Source of the DNA: an uncultured Alphaproteobacteria bacterium
Lineage (GTDB): Bacteria > Pseudomonadota > Alphaproteobacteria > Caulobacterales > Caulobacteraceae
Reading direction: 5' to 3'
NCBI GenBank assembly: GCA_937920085.1
Contig: CALETE010000056.1
Coordinates: 62,001-126,000 of the forward strand
DNA: 64,000 nt
The position numbers and the translations under genes are program-made. Below the pieces are notes generated by a model that was given only the letters and a program-made list of their open reading frames with translations, made no database searches and was not told the origin of the DNA. Each line of letters opens with the position of its first letter. Positions within the stretch are counted from its first letter, which is position 1. This document shows, in pieces, positions 24,890 to 32,656 of this stretch.

Positions 24890-25438
24890 CTACTTTGTCT
24901 TGGGCAAATTCGATGGCCAGGGCGGCAGCGGGTCGCCCTTAGCTGGCCCGGTCGACTGAATCTGCGGACCGATCACGTACTCAGCGTGGCAGGCCTCACA
25001 GACCTGATAAATCTTCGCACCCGTTTCGAACACGGCCTGTTTATCGTGCTTGAAAGCTGCCGCCTTTCCCTCCGCCGCGCGCAAAGAGAGGTCCTGGGCG
25101 TATTTATTCCAATGATCCCCTGGGTCACGGGCCCGGCCCGGAAGCTGAAGCATATTGCCGGCTTCAATAAGAACAGCCGCCGAGGATTCGAGCGCTTCCC
25201 AACCCTCATCAGTGGTCGGGGCGAGTTCACGGGTTCCAGATGCGGTCTCTTCCGTTCCAGAGCCCTTCCAAAAACCAAAGGCCGCCGGATCGACCACGTG
25301 GCCCATCAACTCAGTCATAGCCAAGCTTGTGTCGAAGTGGACGGAAGATTTGGGCGGCGTTGGGGCTGGTTTTGAACAGCCGACCATAAGGGCTACCGTG
25401 CCAAGCACGCTGGCCAAGGCGATGGATTTAAGCTTCAC
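24890..25438 (-). CDS. c-type cytochrome lipoprotein (c'-like)
   Basis: About 182 residues. I start at GTG 25438, which has GGAG 7 nt upstream; longer in-frame starts run back into the preceding gene. The N-terminus MKLKSIALASVLGTVALMVGC has a lipobox ending at Cys, so the protein should be lipid-anchored in the envelope. One haem-binding motif, CEACH, lies near the C-terminus followed by AEY, as in cytochrome c' (four-helix) proteins; the cytochrome at 50968-51417 has the same plan. It lies between the DUF6644 pair and the copper-monooxygenase-like gene, so it is a candidate electron carrier between membrane and periplasmic partners. Confidence 0.85.
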   Translation of the reverse strand: MKLKSIALASVLGTVALMVGCSKPAPTPPKSSVHFDTSLAMTELMGHVVDPAAFGFWKGSGTEETASGTRELAPTTDEGWEALESSAAVLIEAGNMLQLPGRARDPGDHWNKYAQDLSLRAAEGKAAAFKHDKQAVFETGAKIYQVCEACHAEYVIGPQIQSTGPAKGDPLPPWPSNLPKTK

Positions 25439-25467
25439 GACACAGCTCCAGTTTCTGACGGGCCCAT

Positions 25468-26298
25468 TCAAGCGAAGGCAATCCATCGCCCAGCGGCCGC
25501 AGCAGTGACCCAAACCAGTATTGAGGCATAGCCGATGAGCTTGGCGAGGCGGCCAGCCTCTTGATCGGTTGATGGACTTAGAATCTCGCGCGCGGCATTC
25601 CCAAATATCCAGAGCGCCAGCAAGGCAGCGTAGACCTTATTGGCGGGATCCAGCCGCGATAAATCGTCCGCAGGAATAACAGTATGGGTGATGATGATCT
25701 GACCCAGGACCAGAACCACCAAGCCGGCGGCGAACACGCCCCGCGCGCCTCGCCGTGTCAGCAATAGGACGATCAGGGCTGCGGCCAGGAGAACGTGAAA
25801 CAGGCCTGGATTGGCCAAGACAGCTGTCGCAAAAACCATGACAGACCCCAGCCAAAGGGCGGCACCAATCAGGAACCAGCTACGCGCAGAGGCGCTGACG
25901 ACCCCATCTGCCTTTGCAATCGGTCGGCTCGCCCCATAGGTCAGGACAATGCCCGCGATAAGGGCAATGATCTTCACCACAAAGGCGGTGCTGTCATAGA
26001 GACGCTCGGCATTGGCCATGCCGATCAGAACGCCGCTGACGACAATGCCGATCACGCCAAGGTCCTGCCATCGCCGCAGGCTACGATAGAGCTCTGACGG
26101 CTTCTCTTCCACAAGGCCAGCACCGGCTAGACGCAGGTTCATGAGGATCGCCGTCCCGCCAAGGATCACAAGGGATAGGATGTGCAGAACCTCCCAGGAG
26201 GCGAACTGCGGCTTGATGATGTAGGCGGGCCAGACTTGGTCCAGGTGCTGCACCCAGGGACGAAGGTTTGGTAAGGCTTCGCCAAAGGTAATTTTCAC
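25468..26298 (-). CDS. DUF6644-type membrane protein, larger paralog
   Basis: A 276-residue inner-membrane protein with about seven hydrophobic segments. After an amphipathic N-terminus, the first transmembrane helix begins WEVLHILSLVILGGTAILMN, with H39 at its start. The adjacent 210-residue protein has the same pattern (GTHLLSLMLFAGTILF, H42), so the two are paralogs. I recall this family as DUF6644. The conserved membrane His could bind haem b or a metal, but no cytochrome family signature is present. Overlaps the upstream gene by 4 nt (26295-26298). Possible electron-transfer or assembly partner of the cluster. Confidence 0.75.
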   Translation of the reverse strand: MKITFGEALPNLRPWVQHLDQVWPAYIIKPQFASWEVLHILSLVILGGTAILMNLRLAGAGLVEEKPSELYRSLRRWQDLGVIGIVVSGVLIGMANAERLYDSTAFVVKIIALIAGIVLTYGASRPIAKADGVVSASARSWFLIGAALWLGSVMVFATAVLANPGLFHVLLAAALIVLLLTRRGARGVFAAGLVVLVLGQIIITHTVIPADDLSRLDPANKVYAALLALWIFGNAAREILSPSTDQEAGRLAKLIGYASILVWVTAAAAGRWIAFA

Positions 26299-26927
26299 GA
26301 GCCCGTCCCCCCAATCGCCGCCATGGCGGAGGCGTCAACTGCACCATGTTCAGAGGTTTTGCACTCTTGGACGAGGTTGACCCAGTGCGGAATAGGCTTG
26401 CCACAGTCAAACCAGCTGTAGGCCATGAAGCGCCCGAGAATGATGACCAACAGCCACGAGGCCAAGGAGATCGCCGCAAGGATACGGGTCTCGGTCGGAG
26501 GTTTTGGGAGAAGGTCCCAGACCTGTTGATTGCGATGGGCGCGAAGGTGGAAGATCACGATGTTGACTAGGGCAAGCGCCAAAAAGATGAGCTTCGCGCG
26601 AAACCAGATATTATGGTAATAAAACAGAGGTTTAGCGAAAAATAGCGCCGCCCCGGTAATCACCATGAAGCCAAAACCAAACACGGTCATTGGCAGTATG
26701 CGTCGGCTTAGGACAGATACCGGGGTCCTTTGGAAGGTGGCACCGATCAGGCGCAGGTCAACAAAGAGGATCGTCCCTGCAAACAGCATGAGGGACAGAA
26801 GGTGCGTGCCCTCCACAAGCCCCCAAAGATTGAGCGATCCCAGCAGCTGCTGGCTCCAGGATTGCGCCGTATCACCAGCGCCTTTTCCCCATTGGTCCTG
26901 TAGCCAGACCAGAAATTCCCGTATCAC
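26295..26927 (-). CDS. DUF6644-type membrane protein, smaller paralog
   Basis: A 210-residue membrane protein with about five hydrophobic segments and the same core as its neighbour: GTHLLSLMLFAGTILFVDLR (H42), then a helix pair ending LALALVNIVIFHLRAH, and YSWFDCGKP near the end. It overlaps the 276-residue paralog by 4 nt, so the two are translationally coupled and may form a heteromer. Extra His residues (H107-like in FYYHNIW and in VIFHLRAH) lie at membrane edges. Function unknown; cluster position suggests coupling between the membrane and the periplasmic cytochrome and copper proteins. Confidence 0.75.
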   Translation of the reverse strand: MIREFLVWLQDQWGKGAGDTAQSWSQQLLGSLNLWGLVEGTHLLSLMLFAGTILFVDLRLIGATFQRTPVSVLSRRILPMTVFGFGFMVITGAALFFAKPLFYYHNIWFRAKLIFLALALVNIVIFHLRAHRNQQVWDLLPKPPTETRILAAISLASWLLVIILGRFMAYSWFDCGKPIPHWVNLVQECKTSEHGAVDASAMAAIGGTGS

Positions 26928-27001
26928 GCCCGCCCCTTCTCAAACATCTCCCCGATGCCAACCCTGCATCACGACACAGAATCGTCGTCGGCGAGGATCG
27001 A

Positions 27002-27454
27002 CTATTTGTCGTTAGGATCCGAACCGTCTTTCGGCGCGCCGGTTCCCGAAGACCCCATGAAGACCTTGCGACCATCAGGGAAGGCGACATCGCGACCATT
27101 GGCCTTGCAGACCGGGGCGCAGGACTTGTCCTTGGACTGATAGCCACGAACAACAATTTCAGTACCGGGCTTTAGGGTATTGCGATCAATCCCCGAGCGC
27201 AGAAGCGTGTTTGGCGTGCCGCCTTCGACCATCCATTCGCGCACTTGGCCGTCAGGTCCAGCAGCCATGAGGTGAACCCAGGCGTGGGGGTTGATCCACT
27301 CAACCTTTGAAACCTTGCCCCGAAGCAGCACAGGCGATTTTCCGTCGAATTCAGCGGAGAAGGCGTGGTGGGCCTGGGCCACATTAACGCCGACCAATGC
27401 GGCGCAAGCCAGGGCCGTGACAATCGCCAATGGAGCAAAAAATTGTTTCGTCAT
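27002..27454 (-). CDS. DUF6152-type periplasmic protein with mature N-terminal His-His
   Basis: About 150 residues, starting at ATG 27454 (a longer in-frame start at 27526 lacks support). Signal peptide MTKQFFAPLAIVTALACAAL...AQA (1-28) is followed directly by HHAFSAEFDGK, then a small beta-rich domain with EWINPHAWVHL (H57, H61) and two cysteines in CAPVCKANG. I recall this as the DUF6152 family. After signal cleavage the protein should start with His, and together with H57/H61 it could form a copper site of the histidine-brace kind, but that is inference. It fits the copper-type monooxygenase encoded downstream in the same cluster. Confidence 0.75.
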   Translation of the reverse strand: MTKQFFAPLAIVTALACAALVGVNVAQAHHAFSAEFDGKSPVLLRGKVSKVEWINPHAWVHLMAAGPDGQVREWMVEGGTPNTLLRSGIDRNTLKPGTEIVVRGYQSKDKSCAPVCKANGRDVAFPDGRKVFMGSSGTGAPKDGSDPNDK

Positions 27455-27536
27455 GGTCCGCCTCCAGCGGGCTATATCGTCGCCAAAAATAGTATTTCTG
27501 AGCTTATCCTGCTCAAGACACGTCAATAGGCAGTCC

Positions 27537-28415
27537 CTATTTCAAAGGCTGCCGACGGTACTGTCCGTACATCATCTCTTCGACAAATTCGACACACTTG
27601 AACTGCTGAAGCTGGGCGTCCTCACCCTGGCGCTTGTAAAGGTTCATCGCGATCTTCCAGGGACGGGTAAAGGTCGCCGGATCGGTGATTTCGGCTTCAT
27701 ATCTCAGCAGGCCAGGGCCCATTGGCGTCCAGCGCTCAACCACCTTCATGTCTGCAGAATGGTAATTCCCGGCGCGGTCCAACCAGGTCGAGTCCAATTG
27801 GCCAGTGACGGTCACCACCAAGGTGTCACCCTCCCATTTGGCCACAGACTGTCCCATCCAGGAATCAACAGGCGCTGGGCCTGGATCCTTGAGGAACAGA
27901 TTTCGGACCGCACCTGCGTATTCGTAGGCGATCAGAATGTCGCCATCGGATTGGAATATCTGGAATGGCAAGGCCATATAGTTGGCCCGTGGAACGCCGG
28001 GGAGATAGCACTTGATTTCAGGGTCCCGGTGGATCCAGTCGGCCCGGTTTTCATCCCGGAGCTTCTTGGCCTCTGGGGTGTAGGGAATCTCCCCGCCGAC
28101 AACGGCACCCACCCCAGCTGGCACGGCACCGACAGCACCGAGGGCGAGGACGTCCTTAGCTGGCACGGGATTGATAGGACCTGGCCGCATCTGCAGGGCG
28201 GCCCGGGCACCATGGGGTTCCAGGTCCCAATTTGCACCGCTCAGGGTCTGCCAGACGCCATTGAGATCTGGGTGTATTTTGTCAGGACCGCGGGGCGCGC
28301 GATAGACGGCGGACTTTGCAGCAACGGGCTTAGCGGCAGCCATAGAGGCGGTTGTCGCCAAGGCTTGGCATCCCAGAACGCAGGCGGCCATCAGAAGGGC
28401 GGTCGCTGTTCTCAT
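27537..28415 (-). CDS. Exported protein of unknown function
   Basis: A 292-residue protein with a signal peptide (MRTATALLMAACVLGC..., Cys at 16 may make it a lipoprotein). It contains the motif PDLNGVWQTLSG near residue 50, seen in large families of secreted proteins of unknown function in Acidobacteria and Alphaproteobacteria. A long beta-rich region follows (MALPFQIFQSDGDILIAYEY, DTLVVTVTGQLDSTWLDRAG). It is the first gene of the leftward cluster that continues with DUF6152, the DUF6644 pair, cytochrome c and the copper monooxygenase-like fusion. It may be a binding or scaffold component; function not assignable. Confidence 0.75.
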   Translation of the reverse strand: MRTATALLMAACVLGCQALATTASMAAAKPVAAKSAVYRAPRGPDKIHPDLNGVWQTLSGANWDLEPHGARAALQMRPGPINPVPAKDVLALGAVGAVPAGVGAVVGGEIPYTPEAKKLRDENRADWIHRDPEIKCYLPGVPRANYMALPFQIFQSDGDILIAYEYAGAVRNLFLKDPGPAPVDSWMGQSVAKWEGDTLVVTVTGQLDSTWLDRAGNYHSADMKVVERWTPMGPGLLRYEAEITDPATFTRPWKIAMNLYKRQGEDAQLQQFKCVEFVEEMMYGQYRRQPLK

Positions 28416-28645
28416 CGCATAGTCCCCAATGTCGTTTCCAGTCCACGCCTCGCCCTTACGACGAGGCCGACCGTCAGAGCGGCCTTTTGTTTATCTTCGA
28501 CGTTCAGACCGCCTATGTCTAGGTTCCATATCCAAGGTAGGCTTGGAGGCTTGGTCTATCGGTCGCTAGGTGTAGACTATAAGCCATGCGCGCCGGATCC
28601 TTTTGATTCAGGCACAAGACGCAGCAGTCATGTGGGAGCCTTCAG

Positions 28646-30529
28646 GTGTTGAGATCATTTTCAGGTCTTTTCGGCTTTGTCCTAGCTGCGGGGCTTGCAA
28701 GCTCAGCGATAGCACAATCGCCGCCGGCATCCCTGGGCCAGCAGGTCTATGATCGGGCCTGCGCCAGCTGCCACGCCGCACCTCCGCCCGGCAGTCGCGC
28801 CTCGTCGGTGGACCTACTGCGCAAGATGAGTGCATCCACCCTGAAGACCGCCCTGACGTCGGGCCCCATGCGCGGAATTGGTGAAAGCCTCTCCCCCGAA
28901 GAGCTCGAAGGCGTGGTGAGCTATCTCGCCGCAAAGACAAATGCGGCCTCAGCCGAGATTCCCGCCCCGCCCATGTGCCAGAAGGATCAATTGGAGATCA
29001 AAGTCCCCGCCGGGACGGTCCCCAAGGGCTGGGGCTTCACCGCCGACAATTCACGCCAATTATCCGCTGCCGAAAGCGGGCTGACCTCAAAAGACCTGGG
29101 CAATCTCGAAGTCGCCTGGACCCTAGCCTTCCCAGGCACCACCACATTGCGGTCCCAGGGGGTGGTTGTCGGATCCACACTCTTCTACGCCGCGGGACAA
29201 GCTGGGCGTTTGTATGCCCTAGACAGCGCAACGGGCTGCGCAAAATGGATCGCTCAGACGCCTTCAGAAATCCGGACAGGACTGTCCTTCGGCAAGCTAT
29301 CGAAATCAGGCCGCTTCGCCCTCGTGGGCAGCGATGGCGGTGGCCAGGTCCAGGTCTGGGACGCACTGACTGGCAAGCTGATCTGGAGGGTCGATCCGCG
29401 GACCGCCGGCCTGGGCATGCTGACCGGCACCCCCGCCTTTGCTGGAGACAAGCTGATCGTGCCGATCTCCGCCATCGATGTGGCCCTGGCCATGCGACCG
29501 AGCTATGGCTGCTGTAAGGGCCATGGTGCTGTCGCGGCCCTCAAGGCTGAGACTGGCGAGCGCCTCTGGACCTATCACACCATGGTCGATGCGGCACCCC
29601 TGGGGGTGAAGAACAGCCAGGGCGTGGAAATGCAGGGCCCATCTGGCGCGCCGATATGGTCCTCTCCGGCCATCGATCTGGCCCATGGCGTGGTCTATGT
29701 CGGCACGGGAGAGAACACTTCCCCCCCCGCAACAGGCACAAGTGACTCCATTGTCGCCATTGACCTTTCCACAGGGCGCGCAAAATGGGTCTTTCAAGCC
29801 CTCAAAAACGACATTTGGAATATGTCATGCCCAACAGGTCGCGGCTCAAAGCGGCCGCCGGGCCCGAACTGCTTTTTCTTCGAAAGCGATAGTGTCCTTC
29901 GCGACCATGACTTTGGCGCAGGGCCGATTATCGCCCGCGCAAGTGGCAAGAATATCATTTTTGCTGGACAAAAATCTGGGGACGTTTGGGGCCTGGATGC
30001 TGCCACCGGCGTGAAAATCTGGAACCAGAAATTTGGTCCGGGCACGCCCTTGGGCGGCGTCCATTGGGGACTGGCGGCGGATGCGCGACGGCTCTACGCC
30101 CCCATTAGCGATCCGGGGGTACCTGCGAATCTATCTGCGGCCGGACTTCACGCCCTTGATCCCGCCACAGGCAAGGTTCTTTGGAGTTGGCGTGTCCAGC
30201 CGGCCTGCGACCCGCCAAGGGGGGCAAAAGTCGCCGGTTGCCTGGCCCATGCCGGGATCTCTGCCGCACCCATCGTCCTTGACAAATCCCTTGTCGCCGC
30301 CGGCCTGGATGGCCGCGTTTGGATCCTCGATGCCGCCACTGGCAAGGTCATCGCAACCCACGATACCATTGCCAGCTTCACCGGGATCAATGGTGCTATG
30401 GGCGTTGGTGGTGCCATCGATGCAGCGGGCGTCTTCGCTGGCGGTGGGTCCTTATTTATCAACTCTGGCTACGGCCAATTTGGCCAGCAGCCGGGGAATG
30501 TCCTGATCGCCTATCGGGCCAAGCGATAG
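28646..30529 (+). CDS. Cytochrome c - PQQ propeller dehydrogenase (PVA-dehydrogenase-like)
   Basis: A 627-residue exported quinohaemoprotein. Signal peptide to about residue 24; c-type haem motif CASCH (39-43); then a long propeller of PQQ-type repeats (LYALDSATGCAKW, VAIDLSTGRAKWVFQ, VWGLDAATGVKIWN, LHALDPATGKVLWSW, VWILDAATGKVI). The vicinal pair GCCKGHGAVAAL is like the disulfide ring near PQQ in this class. Haem domain first, propeller second matches polyvinyl-alcohol dehydrogenase and relatives; true substrate could be another secondary alcohol. Starts at GTG 28646. Divergent from the copper-monooxygenase cluster, with a second cytochrome c downstream. Confidence 0.82.
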   Translation: MLRSFSGLFGFVLAAGLASSAIAQSPPASLGQQVYDRACASCHAAPPPGSRASSVDLLRKMSASTLKTALTSGPMRGIGESLSPEELEGVVSYLAAKTNAASAEIPAPPMCQKDQLEIKVPAGTVPKGWGFTADNSRQLSAAESGLTSKDLGNLEVAWTLAFPGTTTLRSQGVVVGSTLFYAAGQAGRLYALDSATGCAKWIAQTPSEIRTGLSFGKLSKSGRFALVGSDGGGQVQVWDALTGKLIWRVDPRTAGLGMLTGTPAFAGDKLIVPISAIDVALAMRPSYGCCKGHGAVAALKAETGERLWTYHTMVDAAPLGVKNSQGVEMQGPSGAPIWSSPAIDLAHGVVYVGTGENTSPPATGTSDSIVAIDLSTGRAKWVFQALKNDIWNMSCPTGRGSKRPPGPNCFFFESDSVLRDHDFGAGPIIARASGKNIIFAGQKSGDVWGLDAATGVKIWNQKFGPGTPLGGVHWGLAADARRLYAPISDPGVPANLSAAGLHALDPATGKVLWSWRVQPACDPPRGAKVAGCLAHAGISAAPIVLDKSLVAAGLDGRVWILDAATGKVIATHDTIASFTGINGAMGVGGAIDAAGVFAGGGSLFINSGYGQFGQQPGNVLIAYRAKR

Positions 30530-30635
30530 GCGATGGGCGGGCTTTTGGACTTGCGCAAGGAGTGACATCATCTCCTCGTCCTCAGCCAAATTAGGGCAAT
30601 ACCTGCTCAAGGAAGGGCATGGGCCTAAGACCCTA

Positions 30636-30968
30636 TTGTGGGTCACCGTCGGGCTATTTTTGGCAAGCCTGGGCTTGGCAGGGTGCGCCAGCTTGACTGT
30701 TCCCAAACCTGACCAAGCGGTGAAGCGTGGCCACGCCATAGCCCTTGAGGTCTGCTCGGCCTGTCACAATGTTGATGGGGCAGATCAAGACCTTCAGGAT
30801 AAGGCACCCAGTTTCTCAGACCCCGGATTTCGTCACACGTCGGCTTTAACTGGCCGACTCAGGCAGCTAACTCAAAACGGCCACTACGCCATGCCGCCAC
30901 GAGCCTTGAGTCGGGCGCAGATCGACGACCTCGCAGCCTATATTGGGCGAGATGCGGGTCATGAGTGA
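30636..30968 (+). CDS. Small c-type cytochrome lipoprotein
   Basis: About 110 residues with one haem motif, CSACH (about 40-44), and the axial Met likely in HYAMPPRAL. The N-terminus is hydrophobic and ends in a lipobox (LGLAGC), so it is probably an envelope lipoprotein. The start is uncertain. TTG at 30636 is the only standard start, but it gives a signal without positive charge. The frame stays open upstream to GGAG at 30559-30562, adding two lysines. It follows the PQQ dehydrogenase by about 100 nt and is a natural electron acceptor for it. Similar in plan to the cytochrome at 42453-42785. Confidence 0.8.
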   Translation: MWVTVGLFLASLGLAGCASLTVPKPDQAVKRGHAIALEVCSACHNVDGADQDLQDKAPSFSDPGFRHTSALTGRLRQLTQNGHYAMPPRALSRAQIDDLAAYIGRDAGHE

Positions 30969-31127
30969 AACTTCCGTCTGGGCGCGGCGGTTTTGCACGT
31001 GTTATGGCGATCCTGCGTTTCCGGCGAATGGGCTAGAGCGTCATCTAAGAATGAGGCGCACGGTGCCAATGGGCATCTCAGGATCATCCAAGAACGGGCG
31101 TGGTGCCTCTGAGATCGGTGGCGTAGC

Positions 31128-32654
31128 ATGACCTCGCCACGTGACGTCGCCAACCGCATCCCCATCACGGGTGCCTTGATGCTGGCGACCTTGATGAACA
31201 CCTTGGATTCCACCATTGCCAATGTGGCCCTGCCCCACATTCAGGGCAGTGTTTCGGCGGCACAGGATCAGATCACCTGGGTCTTGACCTCTTATATCAT
31301 CGCCACAGCAATTATGACGCCCTTGTCGGGATGGTTATCCCAGAGGTTTGGCCGCAAGCGTATGTTCTTGCTGTCAATCTTTGGCTTCACCGTAGCGTCC
31401 ATGCTATGCGGGGTCGCCACAAACCTACCGGAAATTGTTCTATTCCGGTTGCTACAGGGCATTGCTGGGGCCTCAATGATGCCCCTGTCGCAGACCGTTA
31501 TGCTGGATATTTTTCCGCCCCAGCAGGTGCCTCGGGTCATGGCCCTGTGGAGTTCCGCCGTCATTGTCGGGCCAATTCTGGGCCCCGCACTTGGGGGCTG
31601 GCTGACGGACAATTTGTCTTGGCGCTGGGTGTTTTACATTAACGTGCCCATCGGGATTTTGGCTTTCTTCGGCCTCTCAACCTTTATGGACGACGACGCT
31701 GGAGGGCGTCAGCGCCCCTTTGACACCCTAGGATTTACCGCCCTCGTGGCGTTTGTCGGCGGCCTGCAGCTTTTAGCGGACCGCGGACCGGGACAGGACT
31801 GGTTCCATTCTCCCGAAATCTGCGCTTACGGCATGGCCGTTCTCATGGGACTCTGGGTCTTCGTAACTCAGAGCCTCACAGCGAAAAATCCCTTCTTCCA
31901 CCGCGACTTGATGCGCGATCGGAATTTCGCAACCTCGACCATCATATCCTTCTTCATCGGCGGATTGATGTTTTCCACCACCGCCCTGCTTCCGACCATG
32001 ATGCAAAGCCTCATGGGATATTCGGTTCTTCAGGCCGGATATGCCAGCATGCCGCGAGGTATTGGCTCCCTTTGCGCCTTCCTCTTGATCCCGCAGCTTA
32101 TGATCCTGATTGGTGCACGTCGCGTCCTCATGGTCGGCTTGGCTGTAAGCTCAATTGCTGTGTTCCTGATGACCCGGTTTTCCCTGGATATGACCTCCAA
32201 CTCGATCATGGTGTCGGGGGTCATTCAGGGCTTTGGGACCGGCATGATGTTTGCCCCCCTCTCGATCCTGGCCTTTGCGACCCTGTCTCCGGCCCACAGG
32301 GTTGAGGGGACTATCCTCAACACCATGGCGCGGAGCCTGGGCTCAAGTGTCGGAATTTCAGCAGCCCAGGCCTTGCTCGTCCGGCAAAGCGCCTCGGTTC
32401 ATTCGGTGCTGGCAGGCAATATCCAGACCTCAGATCCCATGATTGCAGCGGCCTTGCCGCCCTTCCTGAACCCGACAACCCAAACCGGAATGATGGCCCT
32501 CAACGGCGAGCTCTCGCGACAGGGGGCCATGGTGGCCTATGACACGGTGTTTTCCACACTCTTGGTGGCCTCCACGATCATTGTGCCGCTTTTGCTGATC
32601 ATGCGGTCACCCCCGCCCGTAGCCCAGCCAGCCCATGAAATGGTTGGCGAATAG
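31128..32654 (+). CDS. DHA2-type MFS drug efflux transporter
   Basis: A 508-residue inner-membrane protein of the EmrB/QacA 14-helix family, a proton-driven exporter of drugs or other amphiphiles. The family marks are TLDSTIANVALPHIQG in helix 1, the loop WLSQRFGRKRMF (motif A), RLLQGIAGASMMPLSQ and GPILGPALGGWL (motif C). No EmrA-type adaptor or TolC-type outer-membrane gene lies next to it, so it may act alone or share them. It is preceded by a 159-nt gap and ends 2 nt before the convergent GGDEF-EAL gene. Confidence 0.93.
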   Translation: MTSPRDVANRIPITGALMLATLMNTLDSTIANVALPHIQGSVSAAQDQITWVLTSYIIATAIMTPLSGWLSQRFGRKRMFLLSIFGFTVASMLCGVATNLPEIVLFRLLQGIAGASMMPLSQTVMLDIFPPQQVPRVMALWSSAVIVGPILGPALGGWLTDNLSWRWVFYINVPIGILAFFGLSTFMDDDAGGRQRPFDTLGFTALVAFVGGLQLLADRGPGQDWFHSPEICAYGMAVLMGLWVFVTQSLTAKNPFFHRDLMRDRNFATSTIISFFIGGLMFSTTALLPTMMQSLMGYSVLQAGYASMPRGIGSLCAFLLIPQLMILIGARRVLMVGLAVSSIAVFLMTRFSLDMTSNSIMVSGVIQGFGTGMMFAPLSILAFATLSPAHRVEGTILNTMARSLGSSVGISAAQALLVRQSASVHSVLAGNIQTSDPMIAAALPPFLNPTTQTGMMALNGELSRQGAMVAYDTVFSTLLVASTIIVPLLLIMRSPPPVAQPAHEMVGE

Positions 32655-32656
32655 GT

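Noticed and set aside
28465..28488. GGCCG/CGGCC hairpin with T-tract on the plus strand
   Set aside because: There is no plus-strand gene upstream that it could terminate, and the stem is only 5 bp with a 10-nt loop.
27291..28652. 453-codon open frame on the plus strand
   Set aside because: It runs antisense to the DUF6152 and exported-protein genes, whose signal peptides and conserved motifs show they are the real coding strand. The long frame results from G+C-rich codon bias.
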